This document shows, one piece after another, positions 35,700 to 45,999 of a DNA stretch of 64,000 nucleotides. A program made the translations under genes and the position numbers. The notes under the pieces were generated by a model that ran no database searches, had not been told where the DNA came from, and saw only the letters and a list, made by a program, of their open reading frames with translations. Position 1 is the first letter of the stretch. Each line of letters opens with the position of its first letter. This DNA comes from Paralcaligenes sp. KSB-10 (lineage in GTDB: Bacteria > Pseudomonadota > Gammaproteobacteria > Burkholderiales > Burkholderiaceae_B): assembly GCF_021266465.1 (NCBI RefSeq), contig NZ_CP089848.1:4216001-4280000 (forward strand), given 5' to 3'.

Positions 35700-37373
35700 A
35701 TGAATTTCCAAAGTATGAAATTCCGTCTCATCGCCCTGGGTGCGGTGCTGGTTATTCTGGGCCTTATTTTGCGGCTTGCTGTCGGCTTGCCGTTTGCGCA
35801 AGAACAATTGCGCGACCTGGTCGCCGCCCAGCAATTGTCGATCGCATCCTATATTGCAAGCGATATCAATCAGCGCGTGGTCGAACGCCGTTCGCTGATC
35901 AGCGAACTTGCCGCGGTCGTCCCGCTTTCCCTTGTGCAGCGCCCGGATGAACTCGCCGCGTGGTTCAAGGATCGGGAGCGTTTGAACCCCTTGTTCAGCG
36001 GGCTGCGGGCGATACGGCCGGACGGCGGGGTACTGGCTGCCTATCCCGCCCTGGGTGGACAATCACAGCACGTTTTTTTCGGCGAAAAATGGTTTCAGGC
36101 GGCACTTGTGGCCGATGCGCCGGTGATGAGCCGGCCGCAGCGCGATCCGGCGAATGGACAGCCCATTATCATTATGGCGACGCCGGTGCGCGATGCCGAC
36201 CATCGTGTCGTGGCGGTGCTGGCGGGCGTCACGGCGCTGGACGGGCCGGGTTTCCTTGGGCGGCTTAAGGAAACCCGCTTGGGCACGACGGGCGGCTTTC
36301 TGCTGATTTCACCGGCCGACAAGCTGTTTGTCGGCTCCAGCGATCCTTCCATGATGCTCACGCCCACTCCGCCGCCCGGCGTCAACCTGCTGCACGACCG
36401 TGCCATGGCGGGCTACCGAGGCACTGGCGTTACCATCAATGCCCATGGCGTCAAGGAATTGTCGGCCATGGTCAGTGTGCCCAGCACAGGCTGGTTCGTG
36501 GTCGCCCGCATGCCGACGACAGAAGCCTTTCAACCGATCGAAGTCCTGCGCGGCATGGTGGTGAAAGGCAGTTTTGTGGCTTTGCTGGTCATGCTGGCTG
36601 CGTTGCTGCTGGTCATGCCGCGCATATTGCGGCCCCTGACCGAAACAGCGCACGCGATGCGGCAAATGGCCGACGGCAAACGCGAGCTGGAGCCTTTGCC
36701 GGTTCAGCGGGCCGACGAAATTGGCGGCCTGGTGCTGGGGTTCAACTATCTGGTGGGTCGCCTTCGCGAGAAAGAAACCGCGCTCAGGGCGAACGAGGCG
36801 AGCATGGAATTCCTTGCGCACCACGACTCGCTGACTGGCCTGTACAACCGGGTGATTCTGGAAGACCGCCTGCTGCAAGCCTTGGCACGAGCCGGCCGCA
36901 ATAATTCGTGTTTTGCGCTTTTGTTTTTCGATCTCGATTACTTCAAGCCCATCAATGACGACCACGGGCACAATGTGGGCGATGCCGTGCTCGTCCAGGT
37001 TGCCACCCGTTTGCTGGAAGGGCGCCGGCGCCTCGATACTGTGGCGCGCCTGGGCGGCGACGAGTTTGTGATTCTGATGACCGATCTCGTCAATATCGAC
37101 GAGGCGCGCGCCGGCGCCGGGAGTGTGGCGCGCCAATGCCTGGCGGCGATCTGCGAGCCTTACATCATAGACGGCAAAACGTTCAGGCTGAGTGCTTCGA
37201 TCGGCATTGCCTTGCACAGCGGTTTGTCGGTTTCCAGTTCGCAATTGATGTCGCAAGCGGATATCGCCATGTATCGGGCCAAGCGGGCGGGAAAGAACGG
37301 AATCTGTTTCTTCGAAGAAGAAATGGCCGGGATCTCGGCGGCAAAGTCGGTCTCCGCCGTAGCGGATGTATGA
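35700..37373 (+). CDS. membrane diguanylate cyclase (periplasmic Cache-type sensor, HAMP, GGDEF)
   Basis: The 557-residue protein has a first membrane segment (about 8-29) and a periplasmic Cache-like sensor with FGEKWFQAAL and a GTTGGFLLIS strand. A second membrane segment (about 296-316), HAMP (about 318-370) and a GGDEF domain (about 390-545) follow. The active site LGGDEF is intact near 452-457. An inhibitory RRLD (RxxD) lies five residues before it, so feedback inhibition by c-di-GMP is expected. No EAL domain is present. The c-di-GMP receptor at 46000-46758 is a possible downstream partner. Confidence 0.9.
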   Translation: MNFQSMKFRLIALGAVLVILGLILRLAVGLPFAQEQLRDLVAAQQLSIASYIASDINQRVVERRSLISELAAVVPLSLVQRPDELAAWFKDRERLNPLFSGLRAIRPDGGVLAAYPALGGQSQHVFFGEKWFQAALVADAPVMSRPQRDPANGQPIIIMATPVRDADHRVVAVLAGVTALDGPGFLGRLKETRLGTTGGFLLISPADKLFVGSSDPSMMLTPTPPPGVNLLHDRAMAGYRGTGVTINAHGVKELSAMVSVPSTGWFVVARMPTTEAFQPIEVLRGMVVKGSFVALLVMLAALLLVMPRILRPLTETAHAMRQMADGKRELEPLPVQRADEIGGLVLGFNYLVGRLREKETALRANEASMEFLAHHDSLTGLYNRVILEDRLLQALARAGRNNSCFALLFFDLDYFKPINDDHGHNVGDAVLVQVATRLLEGRRRLDTVARLGGDEFVILMTDLVNIDEARAGAGSVARQCLAAICEPYIIDGKTFRLSASIGIALHSGLSVSSSQLMSQADIAMYRAKRAGKNGICFFEEEMAGISAAKSVSAVADV

Positions 37374-37384
37374 GCCGCCGGGTC

Positions 37385-38341
37385 TCAGATTACTTCGCGT
37401 ACCGCTTCGCGCAGGCAGGTTTTGAATAGCTCGACCGCCGGACCCTGGCTGTGGCTCGGCCGATGAAAGAAGCCGATGTCGCCGAACACATCCAGGCCTT
37501 TTACCGGCAGTACGCTCAACATGCCGGACTCGACAAACGGCATTGCAATGGTGCGCGGCATGAATGCGCAGGTCTTGAAGTCGGACAATAGCGTCAAGTT
37601 GGTCAGGACGGACATCGACTCGACCAGATTGTCGGGTGGCGGCAAGCCGGCCTGCGCGAAAAGCCGGTCGGCGGTTTTGCGCAACGATGAATCTGTAGTG
37701 GGTAGAATCCAGGGGCAGCCCGCCAGATCGTGCAGGCCCAGGGCTTTCTTTTTGGCCTGGGGGTGCTGGCGGCCGGCCACGACGCACAATTCATCGCGAT
37801 ACAGTGTCTCGGCCGCCACTGTCTGGGCCGAGGCGCGCCAGCTCTGATCATCGGGAATACGCCCCACCACCAGGTCGAGATCGCCGGTGGCGAGTATGGG
37901 CAGCAGTTGATCCATTTGCCCTACGCGCAGCGTTACGATGACTTGCGGGGCCTGTGCCTTGAGCCGCGCAATGGCGTGGGGCAGCAAGGATGACGAGGCG
38001 GCAATAAGGGTTCCGATGATGACGTGGCCCAGCACACCGGTTTTGTAGGCATTGAGTTCGTCGGTCATGGCACGGAGCTCGGCCAGCAGGGTTTTGGCGC
38101 GGCGCCCAATGAGCTCGCCGAATTCGGTGGGAGCAACGCCGCGGTTGCTGCGCACCAGCAGCGGTTCTCCGAACCAGGCCTCCAGTTCGAGAACAACCTT
38201 GCTGACTGCCGGCTGTGTCAGATTGAGCGCCTGGGCAGCGTGCAGTATCGACCTGCTTTGCATTACCTGTTCCAGCACCAGCAACTGCGAAAAACGCAGC
38301 TTGCGGGCCAGCGCGGTACGATTTAGAAGTAGCGGGTCCAT
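37385..38341 (-). CDS. LysR-family transcriptional regulator
   Basis: The 318-residue protein has an N-terminal winged helix-turn-helix (about 18-75; QSRSILHAAQALNLTQPAVSKVVLELE) and a periplasmic-binding-protein-like effector domain (GVLGHVIIGTL onward). It is the distal gene of the 3-hydroxyanthranilate cluster, same strand, 87 bp after the decarboxylase gene. It is the likely activator of that operon, with a pathway intermediate as effector (inference). Confidence 0.85.
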   Translation of the reverse strand: MDPLLLNRTALARKLRFSQLLVLEQVMQSRSILHAAQALNLTQPAVSKVVLELEAWFGEPLLVRSNRGVAPTEFGELIGRRAKTLLAELRAMTDELNAYKTGVLGHVIIGTLIAASSSLLPHAIARLKAQAPQVIVTLRVGQMDQLLPILATGDLDLVVGRIPDDQSWRASAQTVAAETLYRDELCVVAGRQHPQAKKKALGLHDLAGCPWILPTTDSSLRKTADRLFAQAGLPPPDNLVESMSVLTNLTLLSDFKTCAFMPRTIAMPFVESGMLSVLPVKGLDVFGDIGFFHRPSHSQGPAVELFKTCLREAVREVI

Positions 38342-38428
38342 GAGCGGCGTCGATATGTCAGGGTGGTGTGAATAGGCTGGCCGGACTGCATTGCCGCTTG
38401 GCGCCGGGCGGACCTCGCCGCCCCGCTA

Positions 38429-39430
38429 CTAGGCTTCGAAACCAAAAAACTCTTGTGCGTTGAGACTGTTGATTTTCTCACGATCGGCGGCATTTAGCCA
38501 TTCGTTGTCGGCGACCAGCTTGCCTATTTGCTGTTCGCCCAGGGGGAATGGGTAGTCCGACCCCAGCATGACGCGATCCGAGCCCATTACCTCGACAAGC
38601 AGGCGCAGCGCGCGCGGATCGAAGACGGCGCTGTCTACGTAGAAACGGTTCAGGTAGCTGGAGGGTGGCTGGGGGCAGTCCTGGCGTACGATGTCGCGGC
38701 ATTGCCAGGCGTTGTCGACACGTCCCAGCAAAAAGGCAAAGCTGCCGCCGCCATGGGCGAAGCATAGCTTGAGCGATTTTGGTATGCGTTCCAGCGCCCC
38801 AGACAAAATCAGCGACAGGATTCCCAACTGGGTTTCCGCCGGCATGGCCACCAGCCAGGGCAGCATCCATTTTTTCATGCGGCCGTCGGTCATCATGTCC
38901 CAGGGATGGGCCAGCACCGCAATGTCGTTGAGGGCGCAATGCGTCAGGAACTGCACCAGATGCTCGTCATCGAGGTCGCGCTCGCCCAGGTGGTTGCCGA
39001 TCTGCACGCCCACATGGCCGCAGGCCTTGGCGCGAGAGGCCTCGCGGCAGGCGAGGTCGAGATCCTGCAAAGGTACCTGGGCCAGGGCCTTGAGGCGCTT
39101 CGGGTTGGCCGCGCAATGTTCCAGCGCCAGATCGTTCATGCGTTCGGCCCACGGAGCGGCGTGGTCGGCCGCATGGCTGTAGCCGAACATGATGGGCGTG
39201 GCCGAAATGACCTGTGCATCCAGACCGTGACGGTCCATTTCTTCAAGCCGCAGACTGGCGTCCCACAAGGCCCGGTAGACCGGCCGGAAGGATCGATCGC
39301 CTTTCATGATGTGACCATGCTCGCCGTCGCTGGAAATGGACAGCCAGGGCGCTTGCGCGGCGTCCAGCGCCGCGGCCTGCGCCTGACTGATGGGCGGGAA
39401 AAAATGGGAATGCATGTCTATTTTTTTCAT
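38429..39430 (-). CDS. nbaD: 2-amino-3-carboxymuconate-6-semialdehyde decarboxylase
   Basis: The 333-residue ACMSD of the amidohydrolase superfamily decarboxylates the ring-opening product of 3-hydroxyanthranilate to 2-aminomuconate semialdehyde. The zinc ligands are visible as MHSHFFPP (H7, H9), the LAHPWDMM histidine, FAHGGGSF and the late [10 protein letters not shown] aspartate. Length and order match ACMSD. It lies next to the dioxygenase, dehydrogenase and deaminase genes, which fixes the assignment (AmnD/NbaD type). Confidence 0.92.
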   Translation of the reverse strand: MKKIDMHSHFFPPISQAQAAALDAAQAPWLSISSDGEHGHIMKGDRSFRPVYRALWDASLRLEEMDRHGLDAQVISATPIMFGYSHAADHAAPWAERMNDLALEHCAANPKRLKALAQVPLQDLDLACREASRAKACGHVGVQIGNHLGERDLDDEHLVQFLTHCALNDIAVLAHPWDMMTDGRMKKWMLPWLVAMPAETQLGILSLILSGALERIPKSLKLCFAHGGGSFAFLLGRVDNAWQCRDIVRQDCPQPPSSYLNRFYVDSAVFDPRALRLLVEVMGSDRVMLGSDYPFPLGEQQIGKLVADNEWLNAADREKINSLNAQEFFGFEA

Positions 39431-39502
39431 GGACTGTGTCGGCGTATTGGATAGCTGTTCAGTGAGATGGATCGATGGTGGCTGGCCCGGCGTCGTTGCG
39501 GC

Positions 39503-40054
<552 letters not shown>

Positions 40055-40477
40055 TTATTTGGGCAAGTAGGCGATAGCCTTCATTTCGATGAGCAGATGC
40101 GGATGGGGCAACTGGTGCACGGCGACCGTGGTGCGGGTCGGGCCATCGGCCGAAAAAAACTCGCCGTAGACTTCGTTATAGCCGCCGAAATCGTTCATAT
40201 TGACCAGGAAGGCCGAGATCTCGACCAGGTGCTCCAGGCCAGCGCCTTCGCTATCGAGTATGTCGCGGATGTTTTCGATGACCGCGCGGGTCTGGACTCG
40301 GATGTCGAGCTGAGTCGTGCCCATGGCATCGGCCTGGGCTCCGGCAAAGGTATTGTCGGGACGCCGCGAACTGGTGCCCGAGACAAACAGGAAATCGCCG
40401 GCGCGCTTGATATGAGGGAATTTGCCGCGGGGTGTGGCTTTGCCTTCGACGACGCGGGCTTGTATCGGATTGCTCAT
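40055..40477 (-). CDS. RidA-family 2-aminomuconate deaminase
   Basis: The 140-residue Rid/YjgF-family trimeric enzyme is in the position of AmnE/NbaF. It would convert 2-aminomuconate to 4-oxalocrotonate with loss of ammonia. The fold landmarks [44 protein letters not shown] and [24 protein letters not shown] (including the conserved Glu) are present. It lies 18 bp upstream of the dioxygenase. Confidence 0.88.
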   Translation of the reverse strand: MSNPIQARVVEGKATPRGKFPHIKRAGDFLFVSGTSSRRPDNTFAGAQADAMGTTQLDIRVQTRAVIENIRDILDSEGAGLEHLVEISAFLVNMNDFGGYNEVYGEFFSADGPTRTTVAVHQLPHPHLLIEMKAIAYLPK

Positions 40478-40505
40478 GATCTTCCTGTAATGAATGGTTG
40501 GCGCA

Positions 40506-42011
40506 TCAAAGCTTCATGCAGATGGTGCTGATTTCCGAATAGAAGTCCAGGGAATAGCGGCCGCCTTCGCGGCCCAGCCCCGACAGTTTTGCTCCGCCGA
40601 ACGGAGTGCGCAAATCGCGTGTGAACCAGGTATTGACCCACACGATGCCGGTTTCGAACTGGCTGGAAACCCGATGAGCGCGAGACAGATTGGTGGTCCA
40701 GACGCAGCCGGCCAGGCCGTAGGCGCTGTCGTTGACACGCTCTATGACTTCGGCTTCGGTGTCGAAAGGAGAAATGTGGCAGATGGGGCCGAAGATTTCC
40801 TCGCGCACGCAGCGGGCGGTGTCGGGCAGGCCGGTGATGATGGTGGGCTGTACATAGGCGCCCTGGTCGCGCTCGTCGCCGAAGACCGGCACGCCGCCTC
40901 CGCTTACGACGGTGGCGCCTTCGTCGCGGGCCAGCTTGTAATAAGACAGCACCTTGTCGCGATGGGCGTGTGATACCAGCGGACCCATGTCCACGCCCTC
41001 GGCATCGGGGAAATCGACGCGCAACTGTTCGGTCCGGCTTTTCAGTGCGGCCACGAAGCGGTCAAAAATAGGGCGCTCTACATAAACGCGTTCGGAACAC
41101 AGGCAGACCTGCCCGGAATTGGTAAAGCTCGATTTCATGACACCGGCAATGGCGGCCTCGAAATCGGCATCGGCAAATACCACCGCGGCATTCTTGCCGC
41201 CCAACTCGAACGAGACTTCTTTCACTCCTTCGGCGGCGGCTTTCATAATGGTGCTGCCGGTGCGGGATTCGCCTGTAAAGGTGATGGCGTCGATATGCGG
41301 GCTGGTGCTCAGGAATTGTCCCGCCGAGTCGGGCCCGAAACCGTGGATCAGATTGAAGACACCATTGGGCAGGCCGGCGGCCTGTATGACTTCGGCCAGC
41401 AATGTGGCAGACGAGGGGGTTTCTTCCGAGGGCTTGGCAATGACGCAATTCCCCATGGCCAGGGCCGGCGCGACTTTCCAGGTCAGGAGCAGCAACGGCA
41501 GGTTCCAGGGCGAAATGATGCCTATGGTGCCCAGCGGCTTGCGTATGACGTAGCTCATGATTTTGGCGCCGTCGGGGCCGTCGCTCTGGAACAGATCGCT
41601 CGAGCTGGTTTTGATCAGGTCGGCAAAGGTACGGAAATTGGCGATGCCGCGTGCAACGTCGAGCGTGCGCGCCTGATGGACAGGGCGCCCCGTATCGGCA
41701 ACTTCGGCCGCGACGAAATCGTCGAAGCGCTGTTCTATGCCATCGGCGATGCAGTGCAGGAAAGCGGCTCGCTCGGACACTGTGCTGTGTTTCCAGCTGC
41801 CCTGGGCGGCGCGGTTGGCGGCGCTGATGGCGGCATTGACCGTGTCCTGGCCGGCCTCGCACACATGACTGATCAGTTGGCCGTTGACCGGATTGATATT
41901 GTCGAAGCTTTTTCCTGTATCAACCCAAGCGCCGTCCACAAAACAGCGCAACAGGGGAACGGCCGCGGGGGGCTTTGCCGCGCGAGATTTGGGCAAGGGC
42001 GTGTTAACCAT
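40506..42011 (-). CDS. 2-aminomuconic 6-semialdehyde dehydrogenase (ALDH superfamily)
   Basis: The 501-residue NAD-dependent aldehyde dehydrogenase oxidises 2-aminomuconate semialdehyde to 2-aminomuconate (AmnC/NbaE). The catalytic glutamate loop [12 protein letters not shown] and the nucleophile in [11 protein letters not shown] are intact. The N-terminal half has the [17 protein letters not shown] stretch of the HMSDH/AMSDH group. GGTGGAG precedes ATG 42011. It appears to be the first gene of the nba-like operon, with an AT-rich control region upstream. Confidence 0.88.
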   Translation of the reverse strand: MVNTPLPKSRAAKPPAAVPLLRCFVDGAWVDTGKSFDNINPVNGQLISHVCEAGQDTVNAAISAANRAAQGSWKHSTVSERAAFLHCIADGIEQRFDDFVAAEVADTGRPVHQARTLDVARGIANFRTFADLIKTSSSDLFQSDGPDGAKIMSYVIRKPLGTIGIISPWNLPLLLLTWKVAPALAMGNCVIAKPSEETPSSATLLAEVIQAAGLPNGVFNLIHGFGPDSAGQFLSTSPHIDAITFTGESRTGSTIMKAAAEGVKEVSFELGGKNAAVVFADADFEAAIAGVMKSSFTNSGQVCLCSERVYVERPIFDRFVAALKSRTEQLRVDFPDAEGVDMGPLVSHAHRDKVLSYYKLARDEGATVVSGGGVPVFGDERDQGAYVQPTIITGLPDTARCVREEIFGPICHISPFDTEAEVIERVNDSAYGLAGCVWTTNLSRAHRVSSQFETGIVWVNTWFTRDLRTPFGGAKLSGLGREGGRYSLDFYSEISTICMKL

Positions 42012-42090
42012 GTCGACTCCACCAATAGGACTGTTTTTTTGTAGTGTATCTGCCTGGAGGTATAAAAAATAATGAAATTTAAGTATTCTG

Positions 42091-42109
42091 ATATTCTTTT
42101 ATAGAATAT
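42091..42109 (-). promoter_or_regulatory. candidate LysR-type operator upstream of the 2-aminomuconate operon
   Basis: ATATTC (42091-42096) and GAATAT (42104-42109) are separated by 7 bp, fitting the T-N11-A dyad of LysR regulators. They lie in a markedly A+T-rich patch (about 42055-42115) within high-GC DNA. The site is about 80 bp upstream of the dehydrogenase start. The LysR gene at the other end of the operon is the obvious candidate regulator. Confidence 0.5.
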
Positions 42110-42132
42110 ATAAACTGGCCATGCCGCGCGAT

Positions 42133-43053
42133 TTACAGGCCAAGGGCCGCCTGCGCGCAGCGTGCGGCGGCCAGATCCCAGGCGGCGCAACCTACGCTTT
42201 TGAACAGCAGCGCCCGCCCGAAGTCGACTCCATTGAGCAGTGCCTCGGACAAGGGCATGACCCGATTCCAGGCCGCTTGCGCCAGAATGAGGTCTCCTGC
42301 TTCGTGACGGGCCCCGGCCGGGTCGTCGACGTAGATCTGGCTGCCCAGGACCGTTTCGGCGGCGATTTCGGCGGAATCAGCCTCAAAGGCTCCTACTCCG
42401 ATCACCAGGCGTCCGGCACGGGCCGGTTCGCCGTACACAGGCGTCTTGCTGCTGGTGGCGGTGATTACCGCATCGACATCTTGTGGAATGGACGAGACGA
42501 TACCCGGGGTGAACCGCAGGTCCAGGTTTTCGTGCGCCCGGACAAAGGCGCCGGCGCTGTCGAGGCTGCGGCCGGCGACGAGCAGCGCAATGCCCGGAAA
42601 CAGCGCCGCGATGGCCTGGGCGTGTCCCGAAGCCTGTTTGCCTGTGCCGATCAGGGCGATGCGCGCAGGAGCTCGATCGAGAAAGGTTTTAAGCGCGAGC
42701 ATTGAAATGGCCGCGGTGCGGCGGGCGGTCACGGCAGGGCCGTCCAGCACGAACAGTTCCTGGCCGGTTTTTCCGTTGTAGGCCGACACCAGGCCATTGA
42801 TGGTGGGCAAGTTCAGAGCCCGGTTCGACGGAGTCACGTTGACCAGCTTGTGTATGCCGATGTCGTCGGCGGTTGCCGGCATGGAGAGCATGAGGCCGCC
42901 GCGCGGGAAAGGCACGACCTGGCGTTCGGGCGCGATGATGAGGCCGCGCCCGTAGTCGATGGCGGCTGTTTTGAGCGCTTCGACGAGATGGGAAAAGTCG
43001 AGCAGCCCGGCGGTCTGCCCGGCATCGAAAAGGGTAGTTGCATTGACGCTCAT
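42133..43053 (-). CDS. ornithine cyclodeaminase/mu-crystallin-family reductase
   Basis: The 306-residue Rossmann-fold protein has LIGTGKQASGHAQAIAALFPG for NAD(P) binding and an N-terminal substrate domain with the RRTAAISML stretch. Members include ornithine cyclodeaminase and reductases of cyclic ketimines (delta1-pyrroline-2-carboxylate or delta1-piperideine-2-carboxylate). Next to an FAD amine oxidase and an ALDH7 gene, the ketimine reductase role is more likely. ATG 43053 is preceded by AAAGG; the frame is open to 43128. It is separated from the nba-like operon by the AT-rich region. Confidence 0.75.
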   Translation of the reverse strand: MSVNATTLFDAGQTAGLLDFSHLVEALKTAAIDYGRGLIIAPERQVVPFPRGGLMLSMPATADDIGIHKLVNVTPSNRALNLPTINGLVSAYNGKTGQELFVLDGPAVTARRTAAISMLALKTFLDRAPARIALIGTGKQASGHAQAIAALFPGIALLVAGRSLDSAGAFVRAHENLDLRFTPGIVSSIPQDVDAVITATSSKTPVYGEPARAGRLVIGVGAFEADSAEIAAETVLGSQIYVDDPAGARHEAGDLILAQAAWNRVMPLSEALLNGVDFGRALLFKSVGCAAWDLAAARCAQAALGL

Positions 43054-43138
43054 GGGGCCTTTACGCATGGAACACGGTAGTACACGGAGGATAAAGGCAG
43101 TGTATCCCGCGATGCGCGGCAGCGTCACGTCGCCCTGT

Positions 43139-44314
43139 TCACACCACGTTCTTTTCGATGATCGGGGTGTTATCCAATATACGCGACCATCCCATGCGCG
43201 TCAGGTCCAGCGTGCGAAAGCCGTTGAACAGTACCAGTTCGGACAGGGCCCGCCCGACGGCGGGGGCCTGCTGCAGTCCATGGCCGCTGAAGCCGTTGGC
43301 GAACAGCAGGTTTTCAATGTCCGGATGAGCGCCGATAATAAGGTTGTGGTCCAGTGTGTTCATATCGTAATGGCCGGCCCAGCCATGGGTGCAGCGTATG
43401 GCTTCGAATGCCGGTACGCGGGCTGCAAGCAGCGGCCACAGCACCTCTTCGAAGAGTTCATACTGGACCTCGAAGTCGATGCATTGCGGATCGTCGGCGG
43501 GCGCGATCCCACCTATGAAGCCTGCGCCTTCGGGCCGGAAGTACGCGCCGCTCGGGTCTATGACCAGCGGGCAAGGCGCTACCGGGTTCGGGCATTGGAA
43601 GTAAAAAATGCAGCGCTTGCGGGCCTCTACCGGCAGGTCGATCCCGGCCAGGCGGCCGAGTTGCGGGCCGCCGGTCCCCGCCGCATTGATCAGTACGCCA
43701 CACCGCAGGGCCTCGCCGTTGTCGAGCCCGACGCCGGTGATGCGGCGCCCCTTGCGCTGCACCTGCACGACTTCGTTTTCCCTGTAGTGCGCGCCCTGGG
43801 ATATCGCTTTTTTCCTGAAGCCCTGCATCATGCCGTACGCATCCAGCCAGCCTTCGCCCGACAGGCCCAAGGAGCCCGCGGCGAGGCCGTCGGTTCGCAT
43901 CCAGGGGAAACGGGCCGCAAGCTGCTCCGGATTCAGCAAGGCTGCATCGACGCCGAGTGCACGTTGGGTGCGGTGGTTTTCGTTGAGGGCATCCAGGCCC
44001 GCCGCCGTCGCCAGGAACAGATAGCCGCCTTCATGGAAGCCGGCCTCGGGCCGCACGCCGTCCACGGCGAGGCGTTGGCCGAAATGGCGCAGGAACTCTG
44101 TTCCGAACTGAGACATCCGGATATTTTCGGGAGTGGAAAACTGATGGCGTATGGATGCGGCGGAAAGGCTGGTGGCGCAACGCCGATAGCTGAAATCTTT
44201 CTCGACGACCAGCACCGAGCCTTTGAAGTCCGGATGGGCCGTCAGGAAGTAGGCGCAGGCGCTGCCGACGGCGGCACCTCCGGCAATGATGACGTCGAAC
44301 TGTTCGCGCGGCAT
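43139..44314 (-). CDS. DadA/sarcosine-oxidase-like FAD-dependent amino acid oxidoreductase
   Basis: The 391-residue protein has an N-terminal VIIAGGAAVGSACAYFL dinucleotide motif (a relaxed GxGxxG) and the DAO-fold C-terminus with ANGFSGHGLQQAPAVGRALSEL. It oxidises an amino or imino acid, possibly pipecolate to delta1-piperideine-6-carboxylate as AmaA does. ATG 44314 is chosen because the motif follows closely; the frame is open to 44395. It is divergent from the ALDH7 gene and 85 bp ahead of the OCD-family gene on the same strand. Confidence 0.78.
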   Translation of the reverse strand: MPREQFDVIIAGGAAVGSACAYFLTAHPDFKGSVLVVEKDFSYRRCATSLSAASIRHQFSTPENIRMSQFGTEFLRHFGQRLAVDGVRPEAGFHEGGYLFLATAAGLDALNENHRTQRALGVDAALLNPEQLAARFPWMRTDGLAAGSLGLSGEGWLDAYGMMQGFRKKAISQGAHYRENEVVQVQRKGRRITGVGLDNGEALRCGVLINAAGTGGPQLGRLAGIDLPVEARKRCIFYFQCPNPVAPCPLVIDPSGAYFRPEGAGFIGGIAPADDPQCIDFEVQYELFEEVLWPLLAARVPAFEAIRCTHGWAGHYDMNTLDHNLIIGAHPDIENLLFANGFSGHGLQQAPAVGRALSELVLFNGFRTLDLTRMGWSRILDNTPIIEKNVV

Positions 44315-44463
44315 ATCGTAAACCTTCGGCTTGACTGCTACTATTGTTCCAGAATTTTCAGGGATTGCCGCAATTTTTCTGTAAGCGGGTTCCATACTTG
44401 CGCAGTGTCTTCGCCCAGGCGCACATGGCGCCCAGGGCCGTTCGACTGCATAGAGAGGTCACT

Positions 44464-45969
44464 ATGACAAACTCGGAATTGCTTGATGCCATGGGCGTGG
44501 CCCCGCACGATTTGACCGGCGGTCCCTTGGCCGTGCACTCGCCCATCGACGGCGCCGTGCTGGCCCGGGTTCAGGTCCATACGGCGGCTCAAGTCTCCGC
44601 GGCGATTGAACGCGCCGAAGCCGCGTACCGGGCCTGGCGTGATGTGCCGGCGCCGCGCCGCGGCGAGCTGATTCGCCTGTTTGGCAAAGAACTGAGAGCC
44701 CATAAAAATACGCTGGGTCGCCTGGTATCGGTCGAGACGGGAAAGATTCTTGCCGAGGGTGCGGGCGAGGTCCAGGAGATGATCGATATTTGCGACTTTG
44801 CGGCGGGCCTGTCGCGCCAGTTGTATGGCTTGACGATTGCTTCGGAGCGGCCGGGCCATCGCATGATGGAAACTTGGCACCCCTTGGGGGTAGTGGGTGT
44901 TATTTCCGCTTTTAATTTTCCGGTTGCCGTGTGGTCGTGGAATATGGCCTTGGCGATTGTGTGCGGCGATGCGGTCGTCTGGAAGCCTTCGGAAAAGACA
45001 CCGTTGACGGCCATGGCCTGCCAGTCCTTGTTCCGGCGCGCCATGGAAAAATTCAGCGATGCGCCGCCCGGTTTGTCCGAGCTGGTGATAGGCGATCGCG
45101 AGGCGGGCGAAGCACTGGTCGACGACAGGCGGGTCGCCCTGGTTTCTGCAACGGGTTCGACCCGAATGGGGCGCCAGGTGGGCCAGCGTGTTGCGGCGCG
45201 CCTGGGGCGGTCGCTGCTTGAACTGGGGGGAAACAATGCGGTCATCGTCACGCCGTCGGCCGATCTGGACATGGCGGCTCAGGGGATTTTGTTTGGCGCC
45301 ATCGGCACGGCAGGGCAGCGTTGCACCAGCACACGTCGCCTGATTGTGCATCGCGGTGTTGCCGACGATTTGCTGGAACGCCTGAAGCAGTCGTATGCGG
45401 GCGCCCGCATAGGCGATCCGCTGGATACGCAAACGCTGGTCGGTCCCCTAGTCGATCGCCCGGCTTTCCTGGCCATGCAGGCCGCGCTTGACCGGGCCAG
45501 GCAGCAGCAAGGGCTTGTATTCGGCGGCGGCCGTGTGCTCGCCAGCCGGTACCCCGACGCCTATTACGTGGAACCCGCCATTGTCGAGATACCCGAACAA
45601 AGCGATGTGGTGTGCCAGGAAACCTTCGCGCCGATTTTATACGTGCTCAGATACGAGCCGTTCGAGGATGCCATTCGCCTGCACAATGGCGTTCCCCAGG
45701 GCCTGTCGTCGGCCATTTTCACCACCGATCTGCGCGAGGCGGAAAGGTTCATGTCGAGTGCGGGATCCGATTGCGGCATTGCCAATGTCAATATCGGGAC
45801 ATCGGGAGCCGAGATTGGCGGAGCGTTCGGGGGCGAGAAGGAAACCGGCGGCGGGCGCGAGTCGGGTTCCGACGCCTGGAAAGCATATATGCGCCGCGCC
45901 ACCAACACCGTAAATTATTCGCGCGCATTGCCTTTGGCGCAGGGGATCAGGTTCGGTAATGGAACATGA
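44464..45969 (+). CDS. ALDH7-family dehydrogenase (probable L-piperidine-6-carboxylate dehydrogenase, AmaB type)
   Basis: The 501-residue aldehyde dehydrogenase has the antiquitin signature. ELGGNNAVIVTPSADLD carries the general base. GTAGQRCTSTRRL carries the nucleophilic cysteine. The C-terminal GGAFGGEKETGGGRESGSD and AYMRRATNTVNYS stretches are typical of the alpha-aminoadipate semialdehyde dehydrogenases. It would convert piperideine-6-carboxylate to 2-aminoadipate. AGAGAGG precedes ATG 44464. It is divergent from the FAD oxidoreductase. Confidence 0.86.
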   Translation: MTNSELLDAMGVAPHDLTGGPLAVHSPIDGAVLARVQVHTAAQVSAAIERAEAAYRAWRDVPAPRRGELIRLFGKELRAHKNTLGRLVSVETGKILAEGAGEVQEMIDICDFAAGLSRQLYGLTIASERPGHRMMETWHPLGVVGVISAFNFPVAVWSWNMALAIVCGDAVVWKPSEKTPLTAMACQSLFRRAMEKFSDAPPGLSELVIGDREAGEALVDDRRVALVSATGSTRMGRQVGQRVAARLGRSLLELGGNNAVIVTPSADLDMAAQGILFGAIGTAGQRCTSTRRLIVHRGVADDLLERLKQSYAGARIGDPLDTQTLVGPLVDRPAFLAMQAALDRARQQQGLVFGGGRVLASRYPDAYYVEPAIVEIPEQSDVVCQETFAPILYVLRYEPFEDAIRLHNGVPQGLSSAIFTTDLREAERFMSSAGSDCGIANVNIGTSGAEIGGAFGGEKETGGGRESGSDAWKAYMRRATNTVNYSRALPLAQGIRFGNGT

Positions 45970-45999
45970 TGCGGCGCCGGTCGGTACGCGCAGCCCGAA

